This document shows positions 1 to 6,100 of a stretch of 17,078 nucleotides of DNA, piece by piece. A model generated the notes under the pieces. That model ran no database searches. It was not told where the DNA came from and saw only the letters and a program-made list of their open reading frames with translations. A program made the translations under genes and the position numbers. The stretch is taken from the NCBI GenBank assembly GCA_002391065.1, contig DGRP01000131.1:1-17078 (forward strand), in the 5' to 3' direction. Source of the stretch: Ruminococcus sp. UBA4385 (GTDB lineage: Bacteria; Bacillota_A; Clostridia; Oscillospirales; Ruminococcaceae). Each line of letters begins with the position of its first letter. The first letter of the stretch is position 1.

Positions 1-122
1 CAGGGGTCGTGCGGTATTGCCTTAAGACAGTATGTCTTATTAACAGTTTATCATATTTACAGCTTGTTTTCAAGTAGAAAACGAAAAAGTTACAGAATGT
101 AAATTTTTTTGGCTCAACCCCC

Positions 123-151
123 TTGTGTTTGAAAAAAAAATGTGCTATAAT
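123..151 (+). promoter_or_regulatory. Sigma-A type promoter for cdaA-cdaR
   Basis: The -35 is TTGTGT (123-128) and the -10 is TATAAT (146-151), separated by 17 bases. The -10 is preceded by TG one base upstream, giving an extended -10 that can offset the weak -35. It lies about 65 bases before the cdaA start and is the only good promoter in the first 217 bases. The rest of that leader (1-122) is AT-rich. It contains only a short 7-bp hairpin around 23-39 and no gene I can support. Confidence 0.75.
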
Positions 152-217
152 AACTATATATGACTTTAGCGTATGTATTGACTATCGGTTTAATTTGAAA
201 TATTGGAGTAACGAACT

Positions 218-1099
218 ATGATGGATTCTATTGCATCTGTAATAAATTCAATATGGGGCGTTTTCAGGTCGATAGGGCTGAATGATATCGTTGATATCTT
301 TCTTCTTTCGCTGATAATCTATTATGGCATAAAGCTTATCCGTGAGACAAGAGCACAGCAGCTTGCAAAGGGTATTCTTATACTGATTGCCTGCTATTTG
401 CTGGCGGTAGTGTTCAACCTGCAAACTATAAGGTTCATTCTGAAGATATGCTTCCAGTGGGGCTTTCTGGCACTTATCATTATGTTCCAGCCTGAGCTTC
501 GGCGTATACTTGAGAAGGTCGGAAGAACGAACTTTTTAGGTCTCAGCGGTATCTTTGCACCCGAGGGCGATGAGCTTACGGAAAAGTGGAAGAAGGCTAT
601 AGAAGCTGTATGCGATTCAGCGGCTAACCTTAGCTCGACCAAGACAGGCGCACTCATTATACTTGAACAGAAAACAAAGCTCGGCGAGCAGATCGCCACG
701 GGAACAGTGCTCAACTGTGAGCCTTCCCCCCAGATATTCGGAAATATCTTTTTCCCGAACACACCTCTTCATGACGGTGCTGTAATAATCCGTGACGGCA
801 CTATACTGGCGGCGGGCTGCTTCCTTCCGAGACCTCAGAAGGATGAGCTTATCAATAAGCAGCTTGGCTCACGTCACCGTGCGGCTATAGGTATGAGTGA
901 GAACTCTGACGCTATAGTTGTGGTAGTGTCTGAGGAGACGGGAAATATCTCCGTTGCCGAAAACGGAGAGCTGACAAGAGGCTTCAGCAAGGATTCACTG
1001 AAAAAGCTTCTTGACAGCAGAATTCTTTCCGAGACTGACCCTAATTCCATCAGGGAAGCATCTTTGGCAGGGAGGGTGATCTCGAAATGGAAAAAGTAA
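218..1099 (+). CDS. cdaA: Membrane diadenylate cyclase CdaA (DisA_N domain)
   Basis: CdaA condenses two ATP into the second messenger c-di-AMP, which in Firmicutes controls potassium and osmolyte transport and cell-wall homeostasis. The 293-residue protein has the family layout: three N-terminal membrane helices (about 24-40, 50-66 and 72-90), a short linker, then the cytoplasmic diadenylate cyclase domain (about 105-270). The catalytic signatures are present: DGA at 186-188 within LHDGAVII, and RHRAA at 219-223. The length is close to the usual 270-285 residues. The first of two adjacent ATGs (218 and 221) is chosen because GGAG at 205-208 sits 9 bases before it. The 3' end overlaps cdaR by 13 bases, indicating translational coupling. 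The identification is firm from family knowledge; the absence of an adjacent glmM is noted as a finding. Confidence 0.95.
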   Translation: MMDSIASVINSIWGVFRSIGLNDIVDIFLLSLIIYYGIKLIRETRAQQLAKGILILIACYLLAVVFNLQTIRFILKICFQWGFLALIIMFQPELRRILEKVGRTNFLGLSGIFAPEGDELTEKWKKAIEAVCDSAANLSSTKTGALIILEQKTKLGEQIATGTVLNCEPSPQIFGNIFFPNTPLHDGAVIIRDGTILAAGCFLPRPQKDELINKQLGSRHRAAIGMSENSDAIVVVVSEETGNISVAENGELTRGFSKDSLKKLLDSRILSETDPNSIREASLAGRVISKWKK

Positions 1100-2412
1100 A
1101 TAAAGAGAAGACTGTAAAGAAAGTCAGAAAGCACGGCTCGGATTTCGTGCTGAGAATAGTGTCTATAATCTTTGCTGTAATAATCTGGTTTGCAATGTCG
1201 ATCACCCAGTATCCGACCATAAACAGGACCTTCACAAAAGTGCCTGTGACCTTCTCTCTTGAGGGAACTCAGGCAAAGGAGAAGGGCTTGTCCGTTCTGA
1301 ATAAAGACGAGGTAGATGACATTACTGTTGAGGTCGAGATCTCAGGTATGAACTACGAGATAGGCGGATATACCGCATCTGACCTGATAGCAACTGTCGA
1401 TGTAAGCGAGGTTTCAAAAGAGGGTACTTATGATCTGAATATTGATGTCAGGTCTGCTCATGCTACGGACAAAGTGACTATTACCTCGGTTACACCCGAT
1501 ACGGTAAACGTAACCTTTGATAAGATAACCACAAAGAAAATTCCTGTAGTTTCCGAAGCGCCTCTTGTAACAGCAATGGACGGCTACACTCTGCGTGATA
1601 CTACAGTAAGCCCCGATTCGGTGACTATCGAAGGCCCTCAGAACGATATTGATAAGATCAGCAAGGCGGTAGTAAGCATTTCAAAGTCTGCACAGCTTAA
1701 TGATGAGATGTCAATGACAACAGATGAATATGCTTTCTACGATGATGATGACAATATCGTGGCTGCCGAAAAGGTAAAGCTCACCGATACAAAGAGCTTT
1801 AAGGTTGACTTCGTTGTTTATAAGAAAAAGACTATGAATCTTGGTGTTACGGTTGAGAATGCTCCGTCATATTTCGATAAGAGCACGCTTCCGATGATTC
1901 TTTCCGAGAAATCTGTATCAGTGGCAACACCCGACCTTGACGCAGAAGCAGAGCAGACTGTTATTATCGGCTCGGTAGACCTTACCTCTATTGACCTGAA
2001 AAACACCTATAGCTTTGAAGTTCCTCTGGCTTCGGGAGAAGCAAATATGAGTGGTGAGGATCACGTTACGGTAAGCTTTGACGATGAGGGCTACACCTCA
2101 AAGAACTTTACTCTTACGAGCGATCATTTTGTAGCTGTAAATAAGCCTTCGGGAAAAGACGTTGTATATGATACAAAGAAGCTTTCCTCGGTTACGGTAT
2201 ATGGACCTGAGGACGTGATAGCAAAGCTTACAGACGATGACCTGTATGCAGAGATCGACCTTGCAAGTATCAAGTCTAACGGCTCGTATACTAAGAATGC
2301 GATGATCTATTCACCTAAGTTTAACAGCATCTGGGGCTATGGCTCGAATGAGGTGCAGGTAGTGGTGTCAGATGTTCAGCCTGTTGAAGACACAGACAGC
2401 ACGGAAGAATAA
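1087..2412 (+). CDS. cdaR: CdaA regulatory protein CdaR (YbbR-domain protein)
   Basis: CdaR is the membrane-anchored regulator that binds CdaA and modulates c-di-AMP synthesis. The 441-residue product starts with a basic segment and one membrane helix (about 20-40). A large extracytoplasmic region follows, made of what look like four YbbR-type repeats (about 50-145, 150-240, 248-333 and 340-428). Two repeats show the recurrent V-T-(I/V)-x-G-P signature, at 179-184 and 369-374. The C-terminus is acidic and probably disordered. GGAGGG at 1071-1076 lies 10 bases before the ATG, inside the 3' end of cdaA. Repeat count varies between species, so the boundaries are approximate. The gene ends just before a strong terminator, so cdaA-cdaR forms a two-gene unit. 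Confidence 0.93.
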   Translation: MEKVNKEKTVKKVRKHGSDFVLRIVSIIFAVIIWFAMSITQYPTINRTFTKVPVTFSLEGTQAKEKGLSVLNKDEVDDITVEVEISGMNYEIGGYTASDLIATVDVSEVSKEGTYDLNIDVRSAHATDKVTITSVTPDTVNVTFDKITTKKIPVVSEAPLVTAMDGYTLRDTTVSPDSVTIEGPQNDIDKISKAVVSISKSAQLNDEMSMTTDEYAFYDDDDNIVAAEKVKLTDTKSFKVDFVVYKKKTMNLGVTVENAPSYFDKSTLPMILSEKSVSVATPDLDAEAEQTVIIGSVDLTSIDLKNTYSFEVPLASGEANMSGEDHVTVSFDDEGYTSKNFTLTSDHFVAVNKPSGKDVVYDTKKLSSVTVYGPEDVIAKLTDDDLYAEIDLASIKSNGSYTKNAMIYSPKFNSIWGYGSNEVQVVVSDVQPVEDTDSTEE

Positions 2413-2415
2413 CAC

Positions 2416-2450
2416 AAAAGCCTGAGAGAGTAAGTGCTCTCAGGCTTTTT
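2416..2450 (+). terminator. Rho-independent terminator after cdaR
   Basis: A 13-bp perfect stem (2416-2428 pairing with 2437-2449) with an 8-base loop runs into a T tract at 2446-2450. It lies four bases after the cdaR stop codon. It separates the c-di-AMP unit from the FAD-dehydrogenase gene, which starts only 23 bases later with no obvious promoter of its own, so some read-through is likely. Confidence 0.88.
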
Positions 2451-2472
2451 CATTACATGAAACGGAGATAAT

Positions 2473-4050
2473 ATGGCAGTAATAATAGCGTCAGTCAGTG
2501 CTCCTGTCGGGGCATCGGAAGAGGAAATATTTCAAAAAGCGCTCTCTAAAGCAGGTATCAGTTCAAAGGCTGAGTGTCATATCCACAAGACCTCTCTTGA
2601 TGCAAGAAAAAGGGATAATATTCATTATGTACACTCTGTCTATGCCGAGCTTCACAATGAGCGCCTTGAAAAGAAGCTTGCGGATAAGAAAAGCTTTGTC
2701 ACTATAGTTGAAAAGGGCGGATATGAGCCTGTTGTCTCTGCGGCACAGGTAAGCGGCAGAGTAGTTATAGCAGGCTTTGGTCCTGCGGGAATGTTTGCAG
2801 GACTTGCACTCGCTGAGCAGGGCTACAGACCGCTGATACTGGAGCGTGGTCAGCGTGTTGAGGAGCGTGTAAAAGCAGTTGGAAGCTTTATGTCAGGCGG
2901 CGAGCTTGATGAGAACTCCAATATCCAGTTCGGCGAGGGCGGTGCAGGAACGTTCTCTGACGGAAAGCTTACCACCAGAATAAAAGACCCTCTCTGCCGA
3001 TATGTTTCAGAGCAGCTTGTGCGCTTCGGTGCTCCCGAGGAGATACTCACAAAGGCGAAGGCGCATATCGGAACCGATAAGCTCAGGGGAATAGTCAAGG
3101 CACTCAGAGAGCGTATAGAGGAGCTTGGCGGTGAGGTACGCTTCGGTACAAAGCTTACAGATATAGAGCTTAATGACGGAAGGATAGCAAAGGTCTCCTT
3201 TGAGGGCGGTGAATGTGAGTGCTCGGCACTGATACTTGCGATAGGACACAGCGCAAGAGATACCTTTGAGCTGTTAGCTTCAAAGGGTATTTTCCTTGAA
3301 GCGAAGCCCTTTTCCGTAGGTGCGAGGATAGAGCACCTGCAAAGTGCAGTCGATGAAAGCCTTTATGGCGAGCACGCAGGCGACCCTATGCTCCCGAAGG
3401 GTGAGTATCAGCTTTCATGGCGCAATGCCGATGGCAGGGGAGTGTATACCTTCTGTATGTGCCCGGGGGGCTATGTAGTGCCTGCCGCTTCTGAGAGGGG
3501 CGGAGTGGTCACCAACGGAATGAGTGAGTTTGCCCGTGACGGAAAAAACGCCAATGCGGCTGTAGTGGTCGGAGTTTCGCCGTCTGATTTCGGCTCGGGA
3601 GTGCTTTCGGGAGTTGACTTTGCAAGGCAGATAGAGCAGCGAGCCTATAAGCTGACAGGCAGCTATAAAGCCTGCGGGACTACAGTAAAGGGCTTCCTTG
3701 AGGGCAGACCCTCACTGGATACAGCACTTTCGGCAACCTATTCGTTAGGTCTTGAGCCTGTTGAATACAGAGAGCTTTTCCCAAGCTTTGTGACCGCAAT
3801 GCTTGAAAATGGTCTGGGAGAATTCTCGAAGAAAATGAAATGCTTCGGCGACGGCTCAGCCCTTCTTACCGCACCCGAGACAAGGACAAGCTCACCTGTT
3901 CGTATTACAAGAACAGATAAGCTGTGTTCTCTCAGTGCAGAGAATCTGTATCCTGCAGGAGAGGGTGCAGGCTATGCAGGCGGCATAATGTCCGCCGCTG
4001 TTGACGGACTCAGATGTGCCCTTAAACTAATGGAAACACAAGCGCCGTAA
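2473..4050 (+). CDS. NAD(P)/FAD-dependent oxidoreductase, uncharacterised FAD dehydrogenase (COG2509-like)
   Basis: This is a soluble 525-residue flavoprotein of the family annotated as uncharacterised FAD-dependent dehydrogenases; its substrate is not known. Residues 1-95 form an N-terminal domain. The dinucleotide-binding Rossmann fold starts at 96-125 with GFGPAG at 101-106 and the conserved acidic residue in LILERG. A family-typical glycine-rich FAD segment, NIQFGEGGAGTFSDGKLTTR, is at 150-169. The C-terminal FAD-contacting motif (YPAGEGAGYAGGI) is followed by a helix. There is no signal peptide or membrane helix. GGAG at 2464-2467 precedes the ATG by only 5 bases. No clear promoter lies in the 60-base gap after cdaR, so expression may rely on terminator read-through. 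Family assignment is strong; the function is unknown. Confidence 0.88.
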   Translation: MAVIIASVSAPVGASEEEIFQKALSKAGISSKAECHIHKTSLDARKRDNIHYVHSVYAELHNERLEKKLADKKSFVTIVEKGGYEPVVSAAQVSGRVVIAGFGPAGMFAGLALAEQGYRPLILERGQRVEERVKAVGSFMSGGELDENSNIQFGEGGAGTFSDGKLTTRIKDPLCRYVSEQLVRFGAPEEILTKAKAHIGTDKLRGIVKALRERIEELGGEVRFGTKLTDIELNDGRIAKVSFEGGECECSALILAIGHSARDTFELLASKGIFLEAKPFSVGARIEHLQSAVDESLYGEHAGDPMLPKGEYQLSWRNADGRGVYTFCMCPGGYVVPAASERGGVVTNGMSEFARDGKNANAAVVVGVSPSDFGSGVLSGVDFARQIEQRAYKLTGSYKACGTTVKGFLEGRPSLDTALSATYSLGLEPVEYRELFPSFVTAMLENGLGEFSKKMKCFGDGSALLTAPETRTSSPVRITRTDKLCSLSAENLYPAGEGAGYAGGIMSAAVDGLRCALKLMETQAP

Positions 4051-4084
4051 AAAAACAGCCGACCGCTTTTACACGGTCGGCTGT
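4050..4084. terminator. Shared terminator between the convergent FAD dehydrogenase and hsp20
   Basis: An 11-bp perfect stem (4055-4065 with 4074-4084) has an 8-base loop. On the minus strand it is followed by a run of T (complement of the A run at 4049-4055), so it is a canonical terminator for hsp20. On the plus strand the tail (TTCTGTT) is poorer in T, so termination of the dehydrogenase transcript may be weaker. Confidence 0.8.
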
Positions 4085-4101
4085 TCTGTTAAGGAGAAGT
4101 T

Positions 4102-4521
4102 TTATTTGATCTCAAGTCTTCTTGTTTCAGGCTTTTCCTCTATAATCTTTGGCAGAGCAAGCTCTAAGATGCCGTTCTTGTACTCGGCTTCGATCTTGTC
4201 AGCGTCAATGCCTGTAAGGTCAAAGCTTCTCTGATAAGAGCCGAAGGTTCTTTCACGGCGGATATAGTTATCATTCTTCTTGTCTTCTGCCTCAGCCTTG
4301 TGCTCGGCGGAGAGTGTCAGCGTATTGCCTGTAATATCAAGCTTGATGTCCTCTTTATCAAAGCCGGGGAGCTCAGCCTCCATAAGGTACCTGTCGCCCT
4401 CGTCCTTTATATCTGTCCTGAATGACCTTAGCTGCGGAGCTTTGAAAAAGTCGTCCTCAAAATCGTGAAATGCATTAAACAGATCGTAGCTTCTTCTTTC
4501 AAATGGTGTAAGTGCAAACAT
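4102..4521 (-). CDS. Hsp20/alpha-crystallin family small heat-shock protein
   Basis: This is an ATP-independent holdase chaperone that binds unfolding proteins and forms large oligomers in the cytoplasm. From the chosen start it is 139 residues: an N-terminal arm (1-33, starting MFALTPFERR as in many clostridial Hsp20s), an alpha-crystallin domain (about 34-126) and a short tail. The domain's signature A-x-x-x-N-G-x-L-x-L-x-x-P-K is present at 112-125. The C-terminal L-E-I near 136-138 resembles the I-x-I/V oligomerisation motif. A longer reading from 4572 is possible. The 4521 start is preferred because AGGAGGC (complement of 4528-4534) sits 6 bases upstream and the product begins like the family. 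A CIRCE element about 190 bases upstream suggests control by the HrcA repressor. The gene is monocistronic. Confidence 0.93.
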   Translation of the reverse strand: MFALTPFERRSYDLFNAFHDFEDDFFKAPQLRSFRTDIKDEGDRYLMEAELPGFDKEDIKLDITGNTLTLSAEHKAEAEDKKNDNYIRRERTFGSYQRSFDLTGIDADKIEAEYKNGILELALPKIIEEKPETRRLEIK

Positions 4522-4710
4522 ATAAATGCCTCCTGTATTTTTATTTAAAGACTTTTGATGCGTGAGTTTCATTAGTCTTTTTAACTTAGTTTATGTGCGA
4601 AATTGATTTTTATTCTTTGTTTTCCATCGGTCTCATTTCCTTTCGTTTGATTATATATTAAAGCTCTTGTGTGTTCGGTTTGTGATAATTCTGCGTCAGA
4701 TAGCTGAAAA

Positions 4711-4737
4711 TTAGCACTCTGGCTTGTAGAGTGCTAG
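4711..4737 (-). promoter_or_regulatory. CIRCE operator (HrcA binding site)
   Basis: TTAGCACTC (4711-4719), a 9-base spacer and GAGTGCTAG (4729-4737) match the CIRCE consensus TTAGCACTC-N9-GAGTGCTAA with one mismatch in the last base. Read on the minus strand, the mismatch falls in the first base of the left arm. CIRCE is bound by HrcA to repress chaperone genes until heat stress. The adjacent hsp20 reading away from it on the minus strand is the natural target. The divergent lipoprotein promoter begins 38 bases away and might also be affected, though that is less typical. Confidence 0.93.
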
Positions 4738-4774
4738 CAAATATGGTTTATAAGTGCTAAATTTATTTTTGCTC

Positions 4775-4803
4775 TTTACAATTCGTAGAAACTGTGCTAT
4801 AAT
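4775..4803 (+). promoter_or_regulatory. Sigma-A promoter for the DHHW lipoprotein
   Basis: The -35 is TTTACA (4775-4780, five of six consensus bases) and the -10 is TATAAT (4798-4803), with a 17-base spacer. TG one base before the -10 makes it an extended -10. Transcription should start about 4810, giving a leader of under 30 bases. The TGTGCTATAAT core is identical to that of the cdaA promoter. Confidence 0.82.
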
Positions 4804-4836
4804 TAGTCAGATTTGTTTTTATAAGGAGAAAATATA

Positions 4837-5964
4837 ATGAAAAAAAGAATTCTTTGTTCAGCTCTTGCAGCAGTGCTTTCACTTGCGGGCTGCGGAACTT
4901 CAATAGGCAGTGATGACAATAAGGTAACTGTAGCAACTGACACTGAAAACTCAGTTGTTTCAGGCGATACTCAGAAAGCCGAGGAGGAGACTACCACTAC
5001 AACAACTACTACAACCACTACCACTACGACACTGGTTACAACCTCAGCACCCGTTGAGGTCGAGACTTATGACTATATAAGCGGCTGTATTGTTGCTGAC
5101 ATCGGTACTCCGCTTGTAAGGGCTATGGAGGGCTATTACTACAGCTCCGATGTCGGTGACTACCTCGCTGAAACGGTTGATAATTTCGCAGCAGCAGTGG
5201 GCGGAGATACTAAAACCTACCTTATGTGCATACCGTCCTCGCAGGCATTTTACACTCCTGCCGAGCTTCAGGGCGAATATGCCGATCAGTCGGAAAGTGC
5301 TCAGGATACATACGGAAAGCTTAAAAACGCTGAGGGCGTTTTCGTAAATCAGTTTTTGAACGAGCATAAGGCAGAGTATCTCTATTCAAGGAGCGACTAT
5401 CACTGGCAGCCGCTTGCAGCCTTTTATTCCGCAAGGATATTTGCCGAGCAGGCAGGCGTTCCCTTTGCCGAGTACAACACCTATGAGAAGGTAGACAGAG
5501 AGGGCTATCTCGGGGCATTTTATACCGTCAATGATATCGAGGCTCTTGCCGAGTACCCCGATACCTTCACCTATTACAAGCCTGCAAACCTTGATAAATG
5601 CTCATTCCTGTCACATGACAGCTATTTCAATGAGGGCTATGAAACATCGCTCTTCTTTGAGGACAACGATATAAGCTCAAGCTATACCGTGTTTGTCGGC
5701 ACAGATGATCAGATCCTTGAGGTCAATACAGATGCGGACAACGACAGAGTGCTTGTTATCTTTAAGGACAGCTACGGAAATGCACTTCTGCCTTTCCTGA
5801 CCTCGTCATTCTCGAAGATCTATCTCTGCGATACAAGATTTTTTGAAATCAGTGCAGTAAACTTCTGTCAGCAGGTTGGTGCTACAGATATTCTCTTTGC
5901 ACTGGGCTCTGCGTCATCAACAAGCTATGACAAAATAGGCTATATTGAGGATATAATGTACTGA
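4837..5964 (+). CDS. DHHW family lipoprotein (SGNH/AlgX-like), probable envelope O-acylation accessory
   Basis: This 375-residue secreted lipoprotein has a basic start, a hydrophobic signal and the lipobox LAGC (16-19), so Cys19 should be lipidated. A low-complexity linker (about 20-75) includes 14 consecutive threonines (52-65). The folded domain (about 76-375) carries D-Y-H-W at 187-190, the variant of the DHHW family motif, and K-D-S-Y-G-N at 310-315. Both resemble the D-H and serine blocks of AlgX/AlgJ/DltD-like SGNH proteins that work with MBOAT acyltransferases in O-acylation of envelope polymers. That role is inferred from the superfamily; no MBOAT gene is adjacent. AAGGAG (4822-4827) precedes the ATG by 9 bases. 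The gene has its own promoter and terminator. Confidence 0.8.
   Translation: MKKRILCSALAAVLSLAGCGTSIGSDDNKVTVATDTENSVVSGDTQKAEEETTTTTTTTTTTTTTLVTTSAPVEVETYDYISGCIVADIGTPLVRAMEGYYYSSDVGDYLAETVDNFAAAVGGDTKTYLMCIPSSQAFYTPAELQGEYADQSESAQDTYGKLKNAEGVFVNQFLNEHKAEYLYSRSDYHWQPLAAFYSARIFAEQAGVPFAEYNTYEKVDREGYLGAFYTVNDIEALAEYPDTFTYYKPANLDKCSFLSHDSYFNEGYETSLFFEDNDISSSYTVFVGTDDQILEVNTDADNDRVLVIFKDSYGNALLPFLTSSFSKIYLCDTRFFEISAVNFCQQVGATDILFALGSASSTSYDKIGYIEDIMY
4990..5031 (+). repeat. Threonine-codon tract encoding a 14-Thr linker
   Basis: Fourteen successive ACN codons (mostly ACT, ACC and ACA, one ACG) encode Thr52-Thr65 between the lipobox region and the folded domain of the DHHW lipoprotein. Codon choice is mixed rather than a pure triplet repeat, which suggests selection for the amino acid. 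Thr-rich linkers are common in exported proteins of ruminococci and may be glycosylated, although that is inference. Confidence 0.85.
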
Positions 5965-5970
5965 CCTTTC

Positions 5971-5998
5971 AGCCGCCCGTTTTTCGGGCGGCTTTTTT
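5971..5998 (+). terminator. Rho-independent terminator after the DHHW lipoprotein
   Basis: A 9-bp GC-rich perfect stem (5971-5979 with 5985-5993) with a 5-base T loop is followed by a T run to 5998. It begins 7 bases after the stop codon and isolates the lipoprotein gene from ilvB. Confidence 0.93.
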
Positions 5999-6012
5999 AT
6001 CCTTTTCAGCGA

Positions 6013-6041
6013 TTGACAAGAAGCTTATATTGTGATATAAT
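6013..6041 (+). promoter_or_regulatory. Consensus sigma-A promoter for the ilvB cluster
   Basis: TTGACA (6013-6018) and TATAAT (6036-6041) are both exact consensus hexamers, 17 bases apart, with an extended TG one base before the -10. The predicted leader is only about 50 bases, with no T-box, leader peptide or attenuator hairpin, so this looks like a strong, largely unregulated promoter. Confidence 0.92.
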
Positions 6042-6100
6042 AAACTAGTATATCTGTGTGCATATTTTGCCGCAGTTTTATCTAATAGGAGGTCAAACTT

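Larger units (their letters stand above)
4522..4836. other. Divergent regulatory gap between hsp20 and the DHHW lipoprotein
   Basis: This 315-base AT-rich gap contains no credible gene. It holds the CIRCE operator (4711-4737), an extra AGTGCTAA half-site (4753-4760) and the plus-strand promoter of the lipoprotein (4775-4803). A TATAAA that could be a minus-strand -10 lies at 4752-4747, with a poor -35 17 bases upstream. If it is used, transcription of hsp20 would start about 4740, placing CIRCE at the very start of a leader of over 200 bases. A second minus-strand TATAAT (4655-4650) also lacks a good -35. A 7-bp inverted repeat (4547-4553 with 4574-4580) lies in the leader and does not cover the ribosome binding site. 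Confidence 0.6.

Noticed and set aside
1..102. Open frame at the left edge that could be the end of an upstream gene (stop at 100-102)
   Set aside because: Two frames are open over this short stretch, the predicted peptide has no recognisable motif, and no terminator follows, so a gene tail cannot be supported.
4522..4572. Upstream in-frame ATG at 4572 that would add 17 residues to Hsp20
   Set aside because: No ribosome binding site precedes it, while AGGAGGC is correctly placed for the ATG at 4521 and the shorter product begins like the family.
4545..4582. Inverted repeat in the hsp20 leader considered as an RNA thermometer
   Set aside because: The 7-bp stem does not pair with the AGGAGG or the start codon, and a CIRCE element already explains heat control.
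4990..5031. Thr-codon tract as a CRISPR or mobile repeat
   Set aside because: It is in-frame coding sequence with varied codons and no spacers or flanking duplications.
6042..6100. T-box or attenuator in front of ilvB
   Set aside because: The leader is only about 50 bases and has no terminator/antiterminator stems or specifier loop.
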